Assembly (NCBI GenBank): GCA_002315275.1
Contig: DCGN01000118.1
Coordinates: 1-13,267, forward strand
DNA from: Clostridiales bacterium UBA1777
Lineage (GTDB): Bacteria > Bacillota > Clostridia > Oscillospirales > Oscillospiraceae
Length of the DNA: 13,267 nucleotides
Direction: 5' to 3'
In this document: piece by piece, positions 1 to 8,100 of the stretch
How positions within the stretch are numbered: the stretch's first letter is position 1
Layout: every line of letters begins with the position of its first letter
Notes under the pieces: model-generated
What the model was told of the DNA's origin: nothing
Seen by the model: only the letters and a program-made list of their open reading frames with translations
Database searches by the model: none
Translations under genes and position numbers: made by a program

Positions 1-638
1 GAAAGCTGATCGTAATTTGCCTGCGCGGCGGTCGTATTTGCCTGCGCGGCTTCGTATGCGCTCTGGAGCTTTGCGGGAGCGGAGCTCTTGTCATTATACT
101 CACGCTGAGCGGCCTCAAGGTTCAGATTTGCCTGCTGAAGGGTCGCTTCCGCAGACGAAACGCTTTCCGGATTGACATACTCTGTCGTAACGGACATGAC
201 TCTGTTCTTGCAGAGGTAATTGTAATTATCGATCGCGCTGACGAGCTTTGTCCTCTCGTCATCCGTCAGCGGTCTGCCGATAGTCGCCTCAAGGTCAGAA
301 ACGTAGTCATCGGCGCTTATCTGAGCATACTTTTCCAGCGCCGCAAGGATCTCTGGATTTTCGGCATACGCCTCGCTCTGAAGCGGATCCGCCTGCGGCT
401 CAGCGACGGCGGGAGCTTCCGTATCGGCCTCCTCACCTATCTTTACATCCTCAAGGCCGAGCTCCTCAGCGAGAAGCCTTGCGCTCTCAACCTGGAAGAG
501 TATAGCATCGTATGTGGAAACCTTATCTGCACTGCTCTTCTTCGCGCTTGACATTCCGAAGCCTCCTGCCGCGACGGACAGCACCGCCGCGCAAACGAGG
601 ATAACGGCAACCAAAGTCTTTCTCTTTTCCGAATTCAT
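1..638 (-). CDS. Partial exported coiled-coil protein of unknown function (N-terminal 212 residues)
   Basis: The reading frame starts at ATG 636-638, with GGAGG at 646-650 as a well-placed ribosome binding site, and stays open to the left edge, so the C-terminus is missing. A basic start (NSEKRK) is followed by a hydrophobic stretch at about residues 8-27 that looks like a signal peptide or signal anchor, so the protein is probably exported. Residues about 68-90 are rich in Ala, Pro, Glu and Asp and look like a flexible linker. From about residue 160 the sequence is Ala, Gln and Glu rich with heptad-like spacing, including AAQAN repeated seven residues apart, which suggests a coiled coil. Such architecture occurs in efflux adaptor proteins and cell-envelope proteins, but no diagnostic motif is visible and I do not recognise the family. 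It lies 55 bases downstream of the aldolase gene on the same strand, with no clear terminator between them. Confidence 0.8.
   Translation of the reverse strand, partial: MNSEKRKTLVAVILVCAAVLSVAAGGFGMSSAKKSSADKVSTYDAILFQVESARLLAEELGLEDVKIGEEADTEAPAVAEPQADPLQSEAYAENPEILAALEKYAQISADDYVSDLEATIGRPLTDDERTKLVSAIDNYNYLCKNRVMSVTTEYVNPESVSSAEATLQQANLNLEAAQREYNDKSSAPAKLQSAYEAAQANTTAAQANYDQL
15..50. repeat. Short direct repeat inside the coiled-coil gene
   Basis: The 15-base word ATTTGCCTGCGCGGC occurs at 15-29 and again at 36-50, a 21-base period. On the coding (minus) strand this gives AAQAN twice, seven codons apart, which matches a coiled-coil heptad. It is most simply an internal duplication within the coding sequence. 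More copies may lie beyond the left edge. Confidence 0.6.
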
Positions 639-693
639 AGCTTTTCCTCCACTCATATTAATGAAAAACCAACTGATATGATCAAAAAATTAT

Positions 694-1719
694 TTACAAC
701 AATTCGATGAGCTCATCAACGCTCTTCTCGCTCGTTGCCCAGCTCGTAGCGAAACGGATGACCGTGTGCTCATTGTCAAGCTTCTCCCAGAAGCCGTATC
801 TGACCTTCTCTCCGAGCTTTTCGAGCTTTGAGTTTTCCATGACTATAAAGAGCTGATTCGTCGGCGAATCGACGTATATCCTGTATCCCTTTTCAATGAG
901 AGCCGCTCGAAGCCTGCGCGCGCAGACAATGGCGTTGGCGGCGATCTTCTCATAGAGCCCGTCGGTAAAAAGTGTGTCAAACTGCAGGCCGAGGATTCTG
1001 CCCTTTGCGAGCATTGCGCCGTGCTGCTTGACGGATGTGATGAAATGCTCGGGGGCATTGCCGTGCGTAAAGACGAGAGCCTCGCCGAAAAGCGCGCCGA
1101 CCTTCGTGCCGCCTATGTAGAAAACATCGGTAAGCCTTGCAAGCTCCGGAAGCGAAAGCTCGTTCTCGGGAGTTGCAAGCGCGTAGCCGAGCCTTGCCCC
1201 GTCCACGAAAAGGGACATGGCATATTTATCGCAGAGCGCTCTGAGGCGCGTGAGCTCATCGAGCGTATAGAGCGTGCCGTACTCCGTCGGATGGGAGATG
1301 TACACCATGCCGGGAAACGGCATATGGTCATGGTTTGCATCGGCATAGAAGGTGGCCATATACTCCTCGGCGGCGGGGATATCTATCTTGCCGTCATGCT
1401 GAGGGATGCCTATGACCTTATGTCCGGTGAATTCTATCGCTCCCGCCTCGTGCGCGGCGACGTGACCCGTCTGTGCTGAGAGGACAGCCTCATATCGCTT
1501 GAGAACAGCGTCTATCGTGAGCTGATTCGTCTGCGTGCCGCCCGAGATAAAGAACACCTGAGCGTTATCGGCCTTGCAGGCGGCCTTTATTTTCTTCTCC
1601 GCGGAGGCGCAGTACTCATCCGTACCGTAGCCGGAGGTGGATTCATAGTTTGTATCGAGGAGTCTCTGAAGGATCGCACCGTGCGCTCCCTCGGAATAGT
1701 CATTCATAAACCAGAGCAT
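694..1719 (-). CDS. ltaE: Low-specificity L-threonine aldolase (PLP enzyme, beta-eliminating lyase superfamily)
   Basis: Predicted cytoplasmic PLP enzyme that cleaves L-threonine or L-allo-threonine to glycine and acetaldehyde. At 341 residues it has the usual length for the family. What I see: an N-terminal segment with the family's NYES...GYGTD pattern (residues 24-34), SGGTQTN (59-65) for the cofactor phosphate, HEAGAIEFTGHK (90-101) with the His that stacks on the PLP ring, FVDGARLG (171-178) with Asp173 for the pyridine nitrogen, and YIGGTKVGA (201-209) with Lys206 as the likely Schiff-base lysine. The start at 1719 is preceded by AAGAGGT at 1726-1732. A second in-frame Met four codons later is less well placed. 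A promoter lies about 130 bases upstream. The neighbouring genes do not narrow its physiological role; glycine supply or threonine breakdown are both possible. The general function is well supported, but the preferred substrate isomer cannot be read from the sequence. Confidence 0.9.
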   Translation of the reverse strand: MLWFMNDYSEGAHGAILQRLLDTNYESTSGYGTDEYCASAEKKIKAACKADNAQVFFISGGTQTNQLTIDAVLKRYEAVLSAQTGHVAAHEAGAIEFTGHKVIGIPQHDGKIDIPAAEEYMATFYADANHDHMPFPGMVYISHPTEYGTLYTLDELTRLRALCDKYAMSLFVDGARLGYALATPENELSLPELARLTDVFYIGGTKVGALFGEALVFTHGNAPEHFITSVKQHGAMLAKGRILGLQFDTLFTDGLYEKIAANAIVCARRLRAALIEKGYRIYVDSPTNQLFIVMENSKLEKLGEKVRYGFWEKLDNEHTVIRFATSWATSEKSVDELIELL

Positions 1720-1838
1720 AGCGTTACCTCTTGTTTATATTTATATTTCAAATCTGTCCGTTGAAAAGCCGTAATAAGTTTCCGAAATCTTATCTTTATT
1801 GCTAAAAACACCATCTATATTGATCTCATTTTATTACG

Positions 1839-1852
1839 ACACAATATAGTGT
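1839..1852. promoter_or_regulatory. Possible operator palindrome at the aldolase transcription start
   Basis: ACACAATATAGTGT is an inverted repeat with ACAC/GTGT arms and a single mismatched pair around a central ATAT. It sits directly downstream of the -10 box and overlaps the expected transcription start of the minus-strand promoter, where a repressor would act. A 14-base imperfect palindrome in AT-rich DNA could also arise by chance. Confidence 0.3.
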
Positions 1853-1853
1853 G

Positions 1854-1882
1854 ATTATACTCCCAGTTTATCGGTTTGTCTA
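1854..1882 (-). promoter_or_regulatory. Sigma-A-type promoter for the threonine aldolase gene
   Basis: Read on the minus strand, TAGACA (1882-1877) is followed after exactly 17 bases by a perfect TATAAT (1859-1854). This gives an expected start near 1847 and a 5' untranslated region of roughly 125-130 bases before the aldolase ATG. Nothing else recognisable lies in that leader (1720-1846), which is AT-rich. Confidence 0.7.
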
Positions 1883-1897
1883 CAGATAAAAAAGGAC

Positions 1898-1926
1898 TTG
1901 ACAAATTAATTTTCATCTGTGATAAT
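1898..1926 (+). promoter_or_regulatory. Strong sigma-A-type promoter for the T-box leader and ABC transporter operon
   Basis: A perfect -35 box TTGACA (1898-1903) and a near-perfect -10 box GATAAT (1921-1926) are separated by exactly 17 bases, with a TG extended -10 element at 1918-1919. Transcription should begin near 1933, just upstream of the T-box Stem I. Its -35 box lies 15 bases from the -35 box of the divergent aldolase promoter, so the two RNA polymerase sites are adjacent. Confidence 0.85.
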
Positions 1927-1948
1927 AAGGCCAATTTAATATTGCAAA

Positions 1949-2219
1949 CCGATGAGGAAGAGTAGTACGCTTGTGTTTCCCCCGTTAAGAGAGCTGTGGG
2001 CGGTGTGATCACGGCCGGGCGCTACAGGCTGAATGGACTTCCGAGGGCGGCTCGAAAGGATGCCGGCAGCATCCGAGTAGATACCGACGTGAGCCCGCAC
2101 GTTATCCAAGGGATGCGTATGATGGTACGCAAAAGCGAGAGGGCGCGTTATGCGTCAATTTGGGTGGTATCGCAGGAGATCAGCTCTTGTCCCATGGTGG
2201 GGCAAGCGGCTGTTTTTTT
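1949..2219 (+). promoter_or_regulatory. T-box riboswitch, tryptophan class (specifier UGG)
   Basis: Complete tRNA-sensing leader. Stem I opens with the GA-rich kink-turn sequence GATGAGGAAGAGTAGTA (from 1951). Visible helices: GGAAG 1956-1960 with CTTCC 2038-2042; GCTTGT 1969-1974 with ACAGGC 2024-2029; CCCG 1981-1984 with CGGG 2016-2019; distal GCTGTG 1993-1998 with CACGGC 2010-2015; AG bulge around 1985-1992. Between the first two helices lies the specifier loop, AGTA on the 5' side (1961-1964) and GAA-TGG-A on the 3' side (2031-2037), placing the codon UGG (Trp) at 2034-2036. A Stem II-like hairpin is at 2051-2077, a further hairpin at 2080-2106 and a Stem III-like hairpin at 2115-2130. 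The T-box sequence is at 2161-2176. Antiterminator: TGGG 2161-2164 with CCCA 2191-2194, a 7-base bulge TGGTATC (2165-2171), then GCAGGAG 2172-2178 with CTCTTGT 2184-2190. The antiterminator shares 2184-2194 with the terminator. Uncharged tRNA-Trp should stabilise antitermination and switch on the downstream importer. Confidence 0.95.
2181..2219 (+). terminator. T-box-controlled intrinsic terminator
   Basis: The strand 2181-2194 pairs with 2198-2212 around a three-base loop (2195-2197), with one bulged base at 2207, and is followed by seven T residues at 2213-2219. Its 5' arm (2184-2194) is the 3' arm of the antiterminator, so the two folds exclude each other, as expected for transcriptional T-box control. 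Confidence 0.92.
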
Positions 2220-2233
2220 ATTCTCCTAAACAA

Positions 2234-2250
2234 GACTTTCGGCAAAAGTC
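2234..2250 (+). other. Small hairpin between the T-box terminator and trpX
   Basis: GACTTT (2234-2239) pairs with AAAGTC (2245-2250) around a five-base loop. There is no T-run after it, so it is not a terminator. It could affect mRNA stability downstream of the T-box, or be incidental. The rest of 2220-2278 holds nothing I recognise. Confidence 0.35.
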
Positions 2251-2292
2251 CTCCATCCCGCCGCCCGAAATAATTATTAGGAGGAAAAACAA

Positions 2293-3324
2293 ATGAAGAC
2301 CTGCATCAGAAAGCTCACTGCAATCACGGTTATCCTCGCTCTCGTATTCGCTCTGTCGGCCTGCGGAGGCACGGCAAAGGAAGAGGGCTCCTACAAGATA
2401 GGCATCTGCAACTACGTTGATGATGCCTCGCTTAACCAGATAGTTGAAAACATTCAGGCACAGCTCGGGGCTATCGCCGACGAGAAAGGCGTCACCTTTG
2501 AGATAAGCTACGATAACTGCAACGCAGACGCGACAGTCATGGAGCAGATCATCGCAAACTTCACGGCCGATAAGGTCGACCTGATGATAGGCGTTGCGAC
2601 GCCCGTTGCAATGCGCATGCAGACCGCTACCGAGGACACCGGCATCCCCGTTGTCTTCTCCGCCGTATCCGATCCCATCGGAGCGGGCCTTGTCGAGAGT
2701 CTTGACGCACCGGGCAGCAACGTGACCGGCACCTCAGACTATCTTGACACAAACGCCGTCATGAACCTGATATTCGCGCTTGATCCCGATGCCGACTGCA
2801 TCGGACTTCTCTATGACGCGGGGCAGGATTCGTCCACAGCCGCTATTGCAAGCGCGAAGGCGTTTCTTTACGCAAAGGGTATCAAGTACGTCGAGCACGT
2901 CGGAACAACGGCCGACGAGGTCATTCTCGCCGCTCAGGCAATGGTTGCCGATGGGGTCGACGCGGTATTTACCCCGACCGACAACTCCATCATGAAGGCC
3001 GAGCTCGCTATATACGAGATATTCATCGAGGCGGGCATCCCCCACTACACAGGCGCGGATTCCTTTGCTCTCAACGGCGCGTTTCTCGGCTACGGCGTTG
3101 ATTACGCAAACCTCGGCGTTGAGACGGCAAATATGGCCGCCGACATACTCTTAAACGGAAAAGACCCCGCTTCCCTCGCGGTCATGACCTTTGACAACGG
3201 CACAGCCACAGTTAACTCCGAGACCTGCGTCGCTCTCGGCTTTGACCCAACGCAGACAGCAGACGCATTTGCTCCGTTCTGCTCTAAATATCAAATGATC
3301 GAGACTGCCGAAAGCTTCGGCTGA
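2293..3324 (+). CDS. trpX: ABC transporter substrate-binding lipoprotein, predicted tryptophan-binding TrpX
   Basis: Extracellular, lipid-anchored binding protein of an ABC importer, 343 residues. The N-terminus has basic residues, a hydrophobic core and the lipobox LSAC with Cys24 as the predicted lipidated residue after signal peptidase II cleavage. The rest looks like a periplasmic-binding-protein fold of the ABC_sub_bind family (PF04392, formerly DUF534): YKIGICNYVDD at the start of the first lobe, the IGVATPVA segment, PVVFSAVSDP, and later FTPTDNSIM. AGGAGG at 2279-2284, eight bases before the ATG, fixes the start. It is the first gene after the Trp T-box and is followed 19 bases later by the permease. 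Family members are often annotated only as ABC substrate-binding proteins; the tryptophan assignment rests on the UGG T-box plus family knowledge, not on ligand residues, and binding of other aromatic amino acids cannot be excluded. Confidence 0.88.
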   Translation: MKTCIRKLTAITVILALVFALSACGGTAKEEGSYKIGICNYVDDASLNQIVENIQAQLGAIADEKGVTFEISYDNCNADATVMEQIIANFTADKVDLMIGVATPVAMRMQTATEDTGIPVVFSAVSDPIGAGLVESLDAPGSNVTGTSDYLDTNAVMNLIFALDPDADCIGLLYDAGQDSSTAAIASAKAFLYAKGIKYVEHVGTTADEVILAAQAMVADGVDAVFTPTDNSIMKAELAIYEIFIEAGIPHYTGADSFALNGAFLGYGVDYANLGVETANMAADILLNGKDPASLAVMTFDNGTATVNSETCVALGFDPTQTADAFAPFCSKYQMIETAESFG

Positions 3325-3343
3325 TTCTCAGAAAGCGTTAATA

Positions 3344-4276
3344 ATGGATATATCATCTATCTTTTCTCTTGTTCAGACGGCGCTTGAGCTCGGGCTTATC
3401 TGCTCGCTCACGGTGCTGGCGCTCTTTCTGAGCTACTCCATGCTCAACGTGTGCGATCTGTCTACGGACGGCTGCTTCACTCTCGGCGCGGTCGTGGGTG
3501 CGGTCGTTGCGATATCGGGGCATCCCCTTCTTGCCATTCCCGCCGCGATGCTATCTGGCGTAGTCTCGGGGTTCATAGTTTCGCTTCTGCAGACGAAGCT
3601 CGGCGTGAACAGTCTGCTCGCGGGCATAATCGTCAACACCGCGCTGTACTCGATAAATATCGCGATAATGGGCGGCGCCTCACTTCTGAACATGAACAAG
3701 ACGGACACCGTTTTCTCCCTTACGAAGGACCTGCTCGGCAATACCTTCGCGGGAGGACAGTACAAGCTCACCGCGGCGCTCGTTTTTACGGCGCTCATCG
3801 TAGTAATTCTCAGCCTCTTCCTCAGAACGAGGCTCGGTCTTGCGATAAGAGCGACAGGCAACAACCCCGACATGGTGCGCTCCTCCTCGATTAATACCGC
3901 CTTCACAACGACCGTCGGCCTATGCGCCGCAAACGCGATAACCGCGCTCTCGGGCTGCCTGCTCGCGCAGTATCAGAAGGCTGTTGACATCAACATCGGC
4001 CAGGGCATGGTAACCATTGCGCTCGCCTCGCTTCTTATCGGCGGCACGGTGATGGGTAAGGGAAGCATCGTCAAGAGAGCGATCGGCGTTGTCATAGGCG
4101 CGATAATCTTCAGACTCGTCTACACCGTTGCGCTTCGCTTCAATATGCCCGCCTCGATGCTCAAGCTCGTCTCCTCCGTCATCGTCGTGCTTGCGATATC
4201 CATACCGTACATCAAGACGCAGATGCCTACCTTCAAGCGCTATCTCGCACACGGCAGAAACGGAGGCGAGGTATGA
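3344..4276 (+). CDS. trpY: ABC transporter permease, predicted tryptophan importer TrpY
   Basis: Integral membrane subunit of the importer, 310 residues, of the branched-chain amino acid/ribose permease type (BPD_transp_2). Hydrophobic segments lie at about residues 8-31, 45-59, 61-83, 88-111, 141-160, 188-208, 221-240, 245-264 and 272-290. The cytoplasmic loop typical of the family, RTRLGLAIRATGNNP (161-175), should contact the ATPase. The start codon is 19 bases after the trpX stop; the bases before it (AGAAAG, 3331-3336) make a poor ribosome binding site compared with those of trpX and trpZ, so it may depend on translation of trpX. Its last codons overlap the ATPase start in ATGA. Fold and role as permease are clear; the tryptophan substrate is inferred from the leader and from the neighbouring binding protein. 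Confidence 0.87.
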   Translation: MDISSIFSLVQTALELGLICSLTVLALFLSYSMLNVCDLSTDGCFTLGAVVGAVVAISGHPLLAIPAAMLSGVVSGFIVSLLQTKLGVNSLLAGIIVNTALYSINIAIMGGASLLNMNKTDTVFSLTKDLLGNTFAGGQYKLTAALVFTALIVVILSLFLRTRLGLAIRATGNNPDMVRSSSINTAFTTTVGLCAANAITALSGCLLAQYQKAVDINIGQGMVTIALASLLIGGTVMGKGSIVKRAIGVVIGAIIFRLVYTVALRFNMPASMLKLVSSVIVVLAISIPYIKTQMPTFKRYLAHGRNGGEV

Positions 4277-5061
4277 TGCTTAAGCTTGAACACGTTACAA
4301 AACGCTTTAATGCCGGCACTTTTGATGAGCGCGTTGCTCTTGATGATATTTCCCTTGAGCTTAACAAGGGCGATTTCGTGAGCATTATCGGCGCCAACGG
4401 CGCGGGAAAGTCCACGCTTTTCAATGCGATTTGCGGCTCGTTTCTCTGTGACAGCGGAAGGATCAAGCTTGACGGAAAGGACATCACGCTCATGCGCGAG
4501 CACGCAAGAGCTAAGGTCATAGGAAGGCTTTTTCAGGATCCGATGCGCGGAAGCGCGCCGGGCATGACCATCGAGGAAAACCTCGCCCTTGCCGCAGGCA
4601 GCGGAGGCTGGTTTTCTCACATGACAGCAAAGGACAGAGATACCTTCCGCGAGAAGCTTTCGCTTCTGAACATGGGGCTTGAGAACAGGATGCGCTCCCC
4701 CGTCGGCCTTCTCTCGGGCGGACAGCGGCAGGCGCTGACGCTGATGATGGCGACCTTCAACCCGCCGAAGCTTCTGCTTCTTGATGAGCATACTGCCGCG
4801 CTCGACCCCGGCACAGCCGAGAAGGTGCTTGAACTCACGAAGAGCATAGTCGAGGAAAACGAGCTCACCTGCATGATGATAACGCACAATATGCAGAGTG
4901 CGCTCGACCTCGGCAACAGAACGCTCATGATGAACTCCGGAAAGATCGTGCTTGACGTGAGCGGCGACGAACGCGCCGAGATGACCGTCAACGATCTTCT
5001 CTCCCGATTCCGTCAGGGCACGGGCAAGGTGCTGAACACGGACAGAATATTGCTCACCTGA
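4273..5061 (+). CDS. trpZ: ABC transporter ATP-binding protein, predicted tryptophan importer TrpZ
   Basis: Cytoplasmic ATPase that powers the importer, 262 residues. All nucleotide-binding motifs are intact: Walker A GANGAGKST (40-48), Q-loop Gln88 in LFQDP, signature LSGGQ (147-151), Walker B LLLLDEH (167-173) with catalytic Glu172, and the switch His205 in ITHNM. The DEHTAALDP form of the D-loop region, rather than DEPT, is one I associate with ATPases of this permease type. The ATG overlaps the permease stop by four bases (ATGA, 4273-4276), and GGAGGCGAGG just upstream serves as ribosome binding site, so translation is probably coupled. It is the last gene of the operon, ending 12 bases before the convergent terminator hairpin. 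Confidence 0.88.
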   Translation: MMLKLEHVTKRFNAGTFDERVALDDISLELNKGDFVSIIGANGAGKSTLFNAICGSFLCDSGRIKLDGKDITLMREHARAKVIGRLFQDPMRGSAPGMTIEENLALAAGSGGWFSHMTAKDRDTFREKLSLLNMGLENRMRSPVGLLSGGQRQALTLMMATFNPPKLLLLDEHTAALDPGTAEKVLELTKSIVEENELTCMMITHNMQSALDLGNRTLMMNSGKIVLDVSGDERAEMTVNDLLSRFRQGTGKVLNTDRILLT

Positions 5062-5073
5062 ATATTGCATGTA

Positions 5074-5109
5074 AAAATGACACCGGCCCGGATGAGTCGG
5101 TGTCATTTT
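5074..5109. terminator. Convergent hairpin terminator between trpZ and carB
   Basis: AAAATGACACCG (5074-5085) pairs perfectly with CGGTGTCATTTT (5098-5109) around a 12-base loop. Reading leftward from carB the RNA ends in five U residues (5077-5073). Reading rightward from trpZ it ends in only four U (5106-5109) before C. It therefore probably works in both directions but looks slightly better for the pyrimidine operon. Confidence 0.85.
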
Positions 5110-5122
5110 CGTATATACGGTC

Positions 5123-8100
5123 TTACTCCGCATCTATCGTGGAGACGGAGATCGTGAGTTCCTCGAGAACATCGAGAACTATCTTGACTGTGTCGAGATT
5201 CGTAAAGGTCGTTACGCCGTTTTCCGTCGCACAGCGGCGAAGGGCGGCGCCGTCCTCATTGTGTGCGCCGGAGGAGATGCCGCGCGTGTTGATAACGTAG
5301 CAGACGAAGCCGGAGCGGATAAAGTCCACTATCTCGTTGCTGCCCTCTGAGAGCTTGCCGAGCTTGTGCGTTCTGACACCACGCTCCTTGAGGAACTTTG
5401 CGGTGCCCGCTGTCGCGGCAATGTTGAAGCCCATATTATAAAACCTCTCCACGAGCGGGAAGGCCTCTTCCTTGTCCTCATCCGCGAGCGTGACGATGAC
5501 GGTTCCGTAGTTTTGGAGCTTCATGCCCGAGGCCTGAAACGCCTTGTACATCGCGCGGGAGAGCTTTGAATCGTAGCCGATGGCCTCGCCGGTGGACTTC
5601 ATCTCCGGAGAGAGGTAGGCATCGAGTCCCTTTATCTTCTGAGAGGAGAAAACGGGAACCTTGACATAGTGGCGCTTCTTCTCATCGGGATAGATATTGA
5701 ATATCCCCTGCTCCTTGAGCGTTACTCCGAGGATGACCTCAGTTGCAATATCTGCGAGAGAGCAGCCCGTGGCCTTGGAGAGGAACGGCACGGTTCTTGA
5801 AGAGCGCGGGTTGACCTCGATGATATAAACATCGTCCTTAGGGTCAACTATGAACTGTATGTTGAAAAGACCGATTATGCCGATGCCGAGACCGAGCTTC
5901 TTAGCGTACTGAAGGATGACACCCTTGACCTTGTCGGATATCGAGTAGGACGGATAAACGCTGATCGAGTCGCCGGAGTGTACGCCGGTGCGCTCAACGA
6001 GCTCCATTATGCCGGGGACGAAGACATCGCGGCCGTCACATATGGCATCGACCTCGACCTCCTTGCCCTGAATATAATGGTCAACAAGGACGGGCTTATC
6101 GGTGTCTATCTCGACAGCCGTCTTGAGATAATGGCGAAGCATCTCCTCGTTTGCGACGATCTCCATCGCTCTGCCGCCAAGGACGAAGCTCGGGCGGACA
6201 AGCACGGGATATCCGACCTCCGCGGCGGCCGCAACACCCTCTTCGATATTCGTGACGGCTCTGCCCTGAGGCTGAGGAATGCCGAGATCCTTGAGTATCT
6301 TCTCAAAGCTCTTTCTGTTCTCCGCTCTTTCGATCGCGGCGCAGTCGGTGCCGATTATATTGACGCCTCTGTCCGCAAGCGGCTGGGCGAGGTTAATAGC
6401 AGTCTGACCGCCGAGGGAGGCGACAACGCCGATGGGCTTTTCGTAGTCGATGATAGCCATAACGTCCTCGGGAGTGAGGGGCTCAAAATAGAGCTTGTCG
6501 GCTGTTGTATAGTCGGTAGAGACAGTCTCGGGGTTGTTGTTGACGATAATGGCCTCATAGCCCTCGCGGCGAATGGTCTGCACGGCGTGTACGGTAGAAT
6601 AGTCAAACTCAACGCCCTGGCCTATTCTTATCGGGCCGGCACCGAGGACGATGATCTTTTTCTTCTCCGTAAGGCGGGAATCGTTCTTGCCCTGATAGGA
6701 GGAGTAGAGATATGGGATATATTCGCCGGTGTGGAGTGTATCGACCATTCTGAAGGCGGGTGTGATGCCCTTTTCGCGGCGAAGCGCGTAGATATCCTTC
6801 TCGGGGAGATTCCAGAGCGAGGCGATGTACTTATCCGAGAAGCCCATGACCTTTGCCATGGACAGCACGGCCGTTGAGCAGACGTTCTCCCTGAGCTTAT
6901 TCTCCATGTCCACGATGCGTTTGACGGACTCGAGGAAAAGCTCGGTTATCATAGTTATCGCATGTATCTCTGAAACGGATACTCCGAGGCGGATGAGCTG
7001 GGCTATGGCGTAGATATTATCGTCTCTGAACTGAGAGACGTACTCCTTGAGCTGCTCCTTCGTATAGGTGTCAAACTTCTTCATGCGGAAGTGGCACACG
7101 CCTATCTCAAGAGAGCGCACGGACTTGAGGAAGCACTCCTCAAGCGTGGAGCCGATGCCCATAACCTCGCCCGTGGCCTTCATCTGAGTGCCGAGGACGT
7201 TGGGAACGGTGCTGAACTTGTCGAACGGGAAGCGCGGGAATTTGGCAACGATATAGTCGAGACTCGGCTCGGAGGAGGCCTTGCCGCCCGCAACGGATAT
7301 CTCGTCAAGCGTCATGCCGACAGCGATCTTTGCCGTGACACGGGCGATGGGATAGCCGCTCGCCTTCGATGCGAGAGCGGACGAGCGCGACACGCGGGGG
7401 TTGACCTCGATGAGGTAATACCTGCTTGAGTTCGGGTCGAGCGCGAACTGCACGTTGCACCCGCCCTCTATCTTCAACTCGCGGATTATGCGGATGGCGC
7501 TGTCGTTGAGCATTTTTCTGTCCTCATCGCTGAGAGACAGGATCGGCGCAACAACGATGGAGTCGCCGGTGTGGACACCGACGGGGTCTACGTTTTCCAT
7601 GCCGCATATCGTGATTGCGGTATCGGCGGAGTCACGCATGACCTCGAACTCTATCTCCTTGTAGCCCTTGACTGACTTTTCGATAAGCACCTGATGCACC
7701 GGGGAAAGCGCGAAGGCGTTTGCGCCGAGCTCGTCAAGCTCGGCCTCGTCATTGGCAAAGCCGCCGCCCGTGCCGCCGAGAGTGAACGCGGGGCGAAGGA
7801 CTACCGGGTATCCGATACGCTTTGCAGCCTCGCGCGCCTCCTCGATAGAGTAGGTTATTTCCGAGGGAATAACGGGCTCGCCTATCGACTGACACATCTC
7901 CTTGAAAAGCTCTCTGTCCTCGGCGCGCTCGATGCTCTCGCTGCTCGTGCCGAGAAGCTCAACGCCGCATTCTCTCAGAACGCCCTTTTTCTCAAGCTGC
8001 ATGGCCATGTTTAGGCCGGTTTGCCCGCCTATGCCGGGGACGATGGCGTCCGGGCGCTCGTAGCGGAGGATCTTTGCGATGTACTCAAGCGTGAGCGGCT

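Noticed and set aside
694..1719. The gene as a tryptophanase, tempting because it is divergent from a Trp-controlled operon
   Set aside because: The beta-eliminating lyase superfamily includes tryptophanase, but that enzyme is about 470 residues; this 341-residue protein has threonine aldolase motifs such as HEAGAIEFTGHK.
1996..2229. A 77-codon open frame on the plus strand upstream of the transporter
   Set aside because: It is located within the structured T-box RNA, crosses the terminator and has no ribosome binding site; the RNA explains the sequence.
2293..5061. The importer as a nucleoside or uracil transporter linked to the neighbouring pyr genes
   Set aside because: The two operons converge and do not share a promoter, and the importer is controlled by a Trp T-box; the permease type alone does not fix the substrate.
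4240..5133. A 297-codon open frame on the minus strand
   Set aside because: It is antisense to the transporter ATPase, which has all its catalytic motifs, and it runs through the terminator hairpin.
5978..6877. A 299-codon open frame on the plus strand
   Set aside because: It lies wholly antisense to carB, whose protein is a clear full-length match to its family; the frame is a shadow of carB codon use, with no ribosome binding site or known motif.
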